A program made the position numbers and the translations under genes. Shown piece after piece: positions 4,864-5,426 of a stretch of DNA of 5,426 bases. How positions within the stretch are numbered: the first letter of the stretch is position 1; each line of letters starts with the position of its first letter. The notes beneath the pieces are model-generated. The model saw nothing but the letters and a program-made list of their open reading frames with translations, did no database searches and was not told the origin of the DNA. The stretch is from Burkholderiales bacterium (GTDB lineage: Bacteria; Pseudomonadota; Gammaproteobacteria; Burkholderiales; CAIKXV01), in contig JAIENF010000421.1 in assembly GCA_019751575.1 (NCBI GenBank), forward strand, positions 1 to 5,426. Direction: 5' to 3'.

Positions 4864-5426
4864 ATGCGATCCTCCGCTTCACTGCAGTCCTCGCCCTGCT
4901 GTGCACCACAGCCGTCTCGTTCGCCCAGGCCCCGCAGAACGTGCGCATCCGCGCCACCATCACCGCGATCGACGGTGACGTGCTCTCGCTGAAGTCGCGC
5001 GACGGCACGGCAATGAAGGTGCGCATGAACGAGAAGACCACGGTCGCGACCGCACGTGCGTTGAAGCTCGCCGACCTGCCGAAGAACGCGTTCGTCGGCA
5101 TCACCGCGGTCAAGGGGCCGGATGGCGTACTGGTCGCACGCGGCCTGCACATGATCCCGAAGACCGCGAACGAGGGCCATACGGAGTCGGACCTGGAGCC
5201 GGGCGCCTCGATGACCAACGCCTACGTTGAAGCGAACGTGCAGACCGCCAGCGGCGGCGACCTGACGATGGTCTACAAGGGCGGCACGCAGCGCGTCCGG
5301 GTGCCGATCGGGACGCCCGTGGTCGCCTTCGATCCCGCCGACCGGGCCGCGCTTGCGCCCGGGGTCTACGTGATCGTGGCGGCGCAGGTCTCTGCTGACA
5401 ACGCGATCGTCGCCCTGCGCATCCAG
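4860..5426 (+). CDS. Exported beta-rich protein with two internal repeats (3' partial)
   Basis: There are 189 visible codons and no stop before the window end. Residues 1-24 are a signal peptide: a short N-terminal part with Arg6, a hydrophobic stretch FTAVLALLCTTAVSFA, and a probable signal peptidase I site after AQA. No lipobox is present at the cleavage site (Cys15 lies within the hydrophobic core), so a soluble periplasmic protein is expected. The mature part contains two similar modules, about 28-99 and 120-189. Each has a run of the form V-x-A-x-(I/V)-x-x-x-x-G-x-x-L-x-(L/M)-x-x-x-(D/G)-G followed by a V-x-(M/V)-x-x-x-T-x-V segment and a closing strand pair; this suggests tandem small beta-barrels. 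It resembles uncharacterised exported proteins (DUF5666-like) found in Proteobacteria, in which an EGH element (here residues 105-107) separates the halves. Only a few residues are probably missing. The start overlaps the hydrolase stop (ATGA). No enzymatic residues are recognised. Confidence 0.8.
   Translation, partial: MNAILRFTAVLALLCTTAVSFAQAPQNVRIRATITAIDGDVLSLKSRDGTAMKVRMNEKTTVATARALKLADLPKNAFVGITAVKGPDGVLVARGLHMIPKTANEGHTESDLEPGASMTNAYVEANVQTASGGDLTMVYKGGTQRVRVPIGTPVVAFDPADRAALAPGVYVIVAAQVSADNAIVALRIQ

Overview
The window is a G+C-rich bacterial segment with tightly packed genes. Its codon use is dominated by G/C-ending codons and its protein families are typical of Betaproteobacteria (Burkholderiales-like). 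That assignment is inferred from composition and family resemblance; there is no rRNA or marker gene here to confirm it.

Layout. (1) Bases 2-1834, plus strand, hold a compact gene run: the C-terminal end of a CocE/NonD-type serine hydrolase (start outside the window), a complete transglutaminase-like cysteine hydrolase, and a zeta-class glutathione S-transferase resembling maleylacetoacetate isomerase. The gaps are 17 and 13 bp, so one transcript is likely. (2) A complete NAD(P)-dependent aldehyde dehydrogenase lies on the minus strand at 1859-3403, converging on the GST gene with only 24 bp between stop codons. (3) Bases 3404-4083 form a 680-bp divergent intergenic region with no convincing gene. 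It is filled with structured repeats. (4) Bases 4084-5426, plus strand, hold an alpha/beta-hydrolase-fold protein and, overlapping it by ATGA, an exported two-repeat beta-rich protein that runs off the window end.

The part most worth attention is the divergent intergenic region. It carries two inverted copies of a 66-bp core (60 of 66 bases identical, no gaps) built around a 12-bp G+C hairpin. Each core is flanked by its own pair of inverted arms. The arm sequences differ between the two copies but still pair within each copy, and in each copy the arm belongs to a tandem repeat of 38 or 39 bp that extends outward from one side of the core. This looks like a family of modular repeat elements with a fixed core and exchangeable arms. 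It may be a small mobile or REP-like element, or a structured RNA.

The second notable point is that the alpha/beta-hydrolase has glycine (Gly93) where the family has its nucleophile serine, while the Asp and His candidates of the triad remain. It is also translationally coupled to the exported protein.

How the genes work together is only partly visible. Aldehyde dehydrogenase, GST/isomerase and hydrolases are all compatible with catabolism of small organic or aromatic compounds, but no complete pathway can be read from this window.
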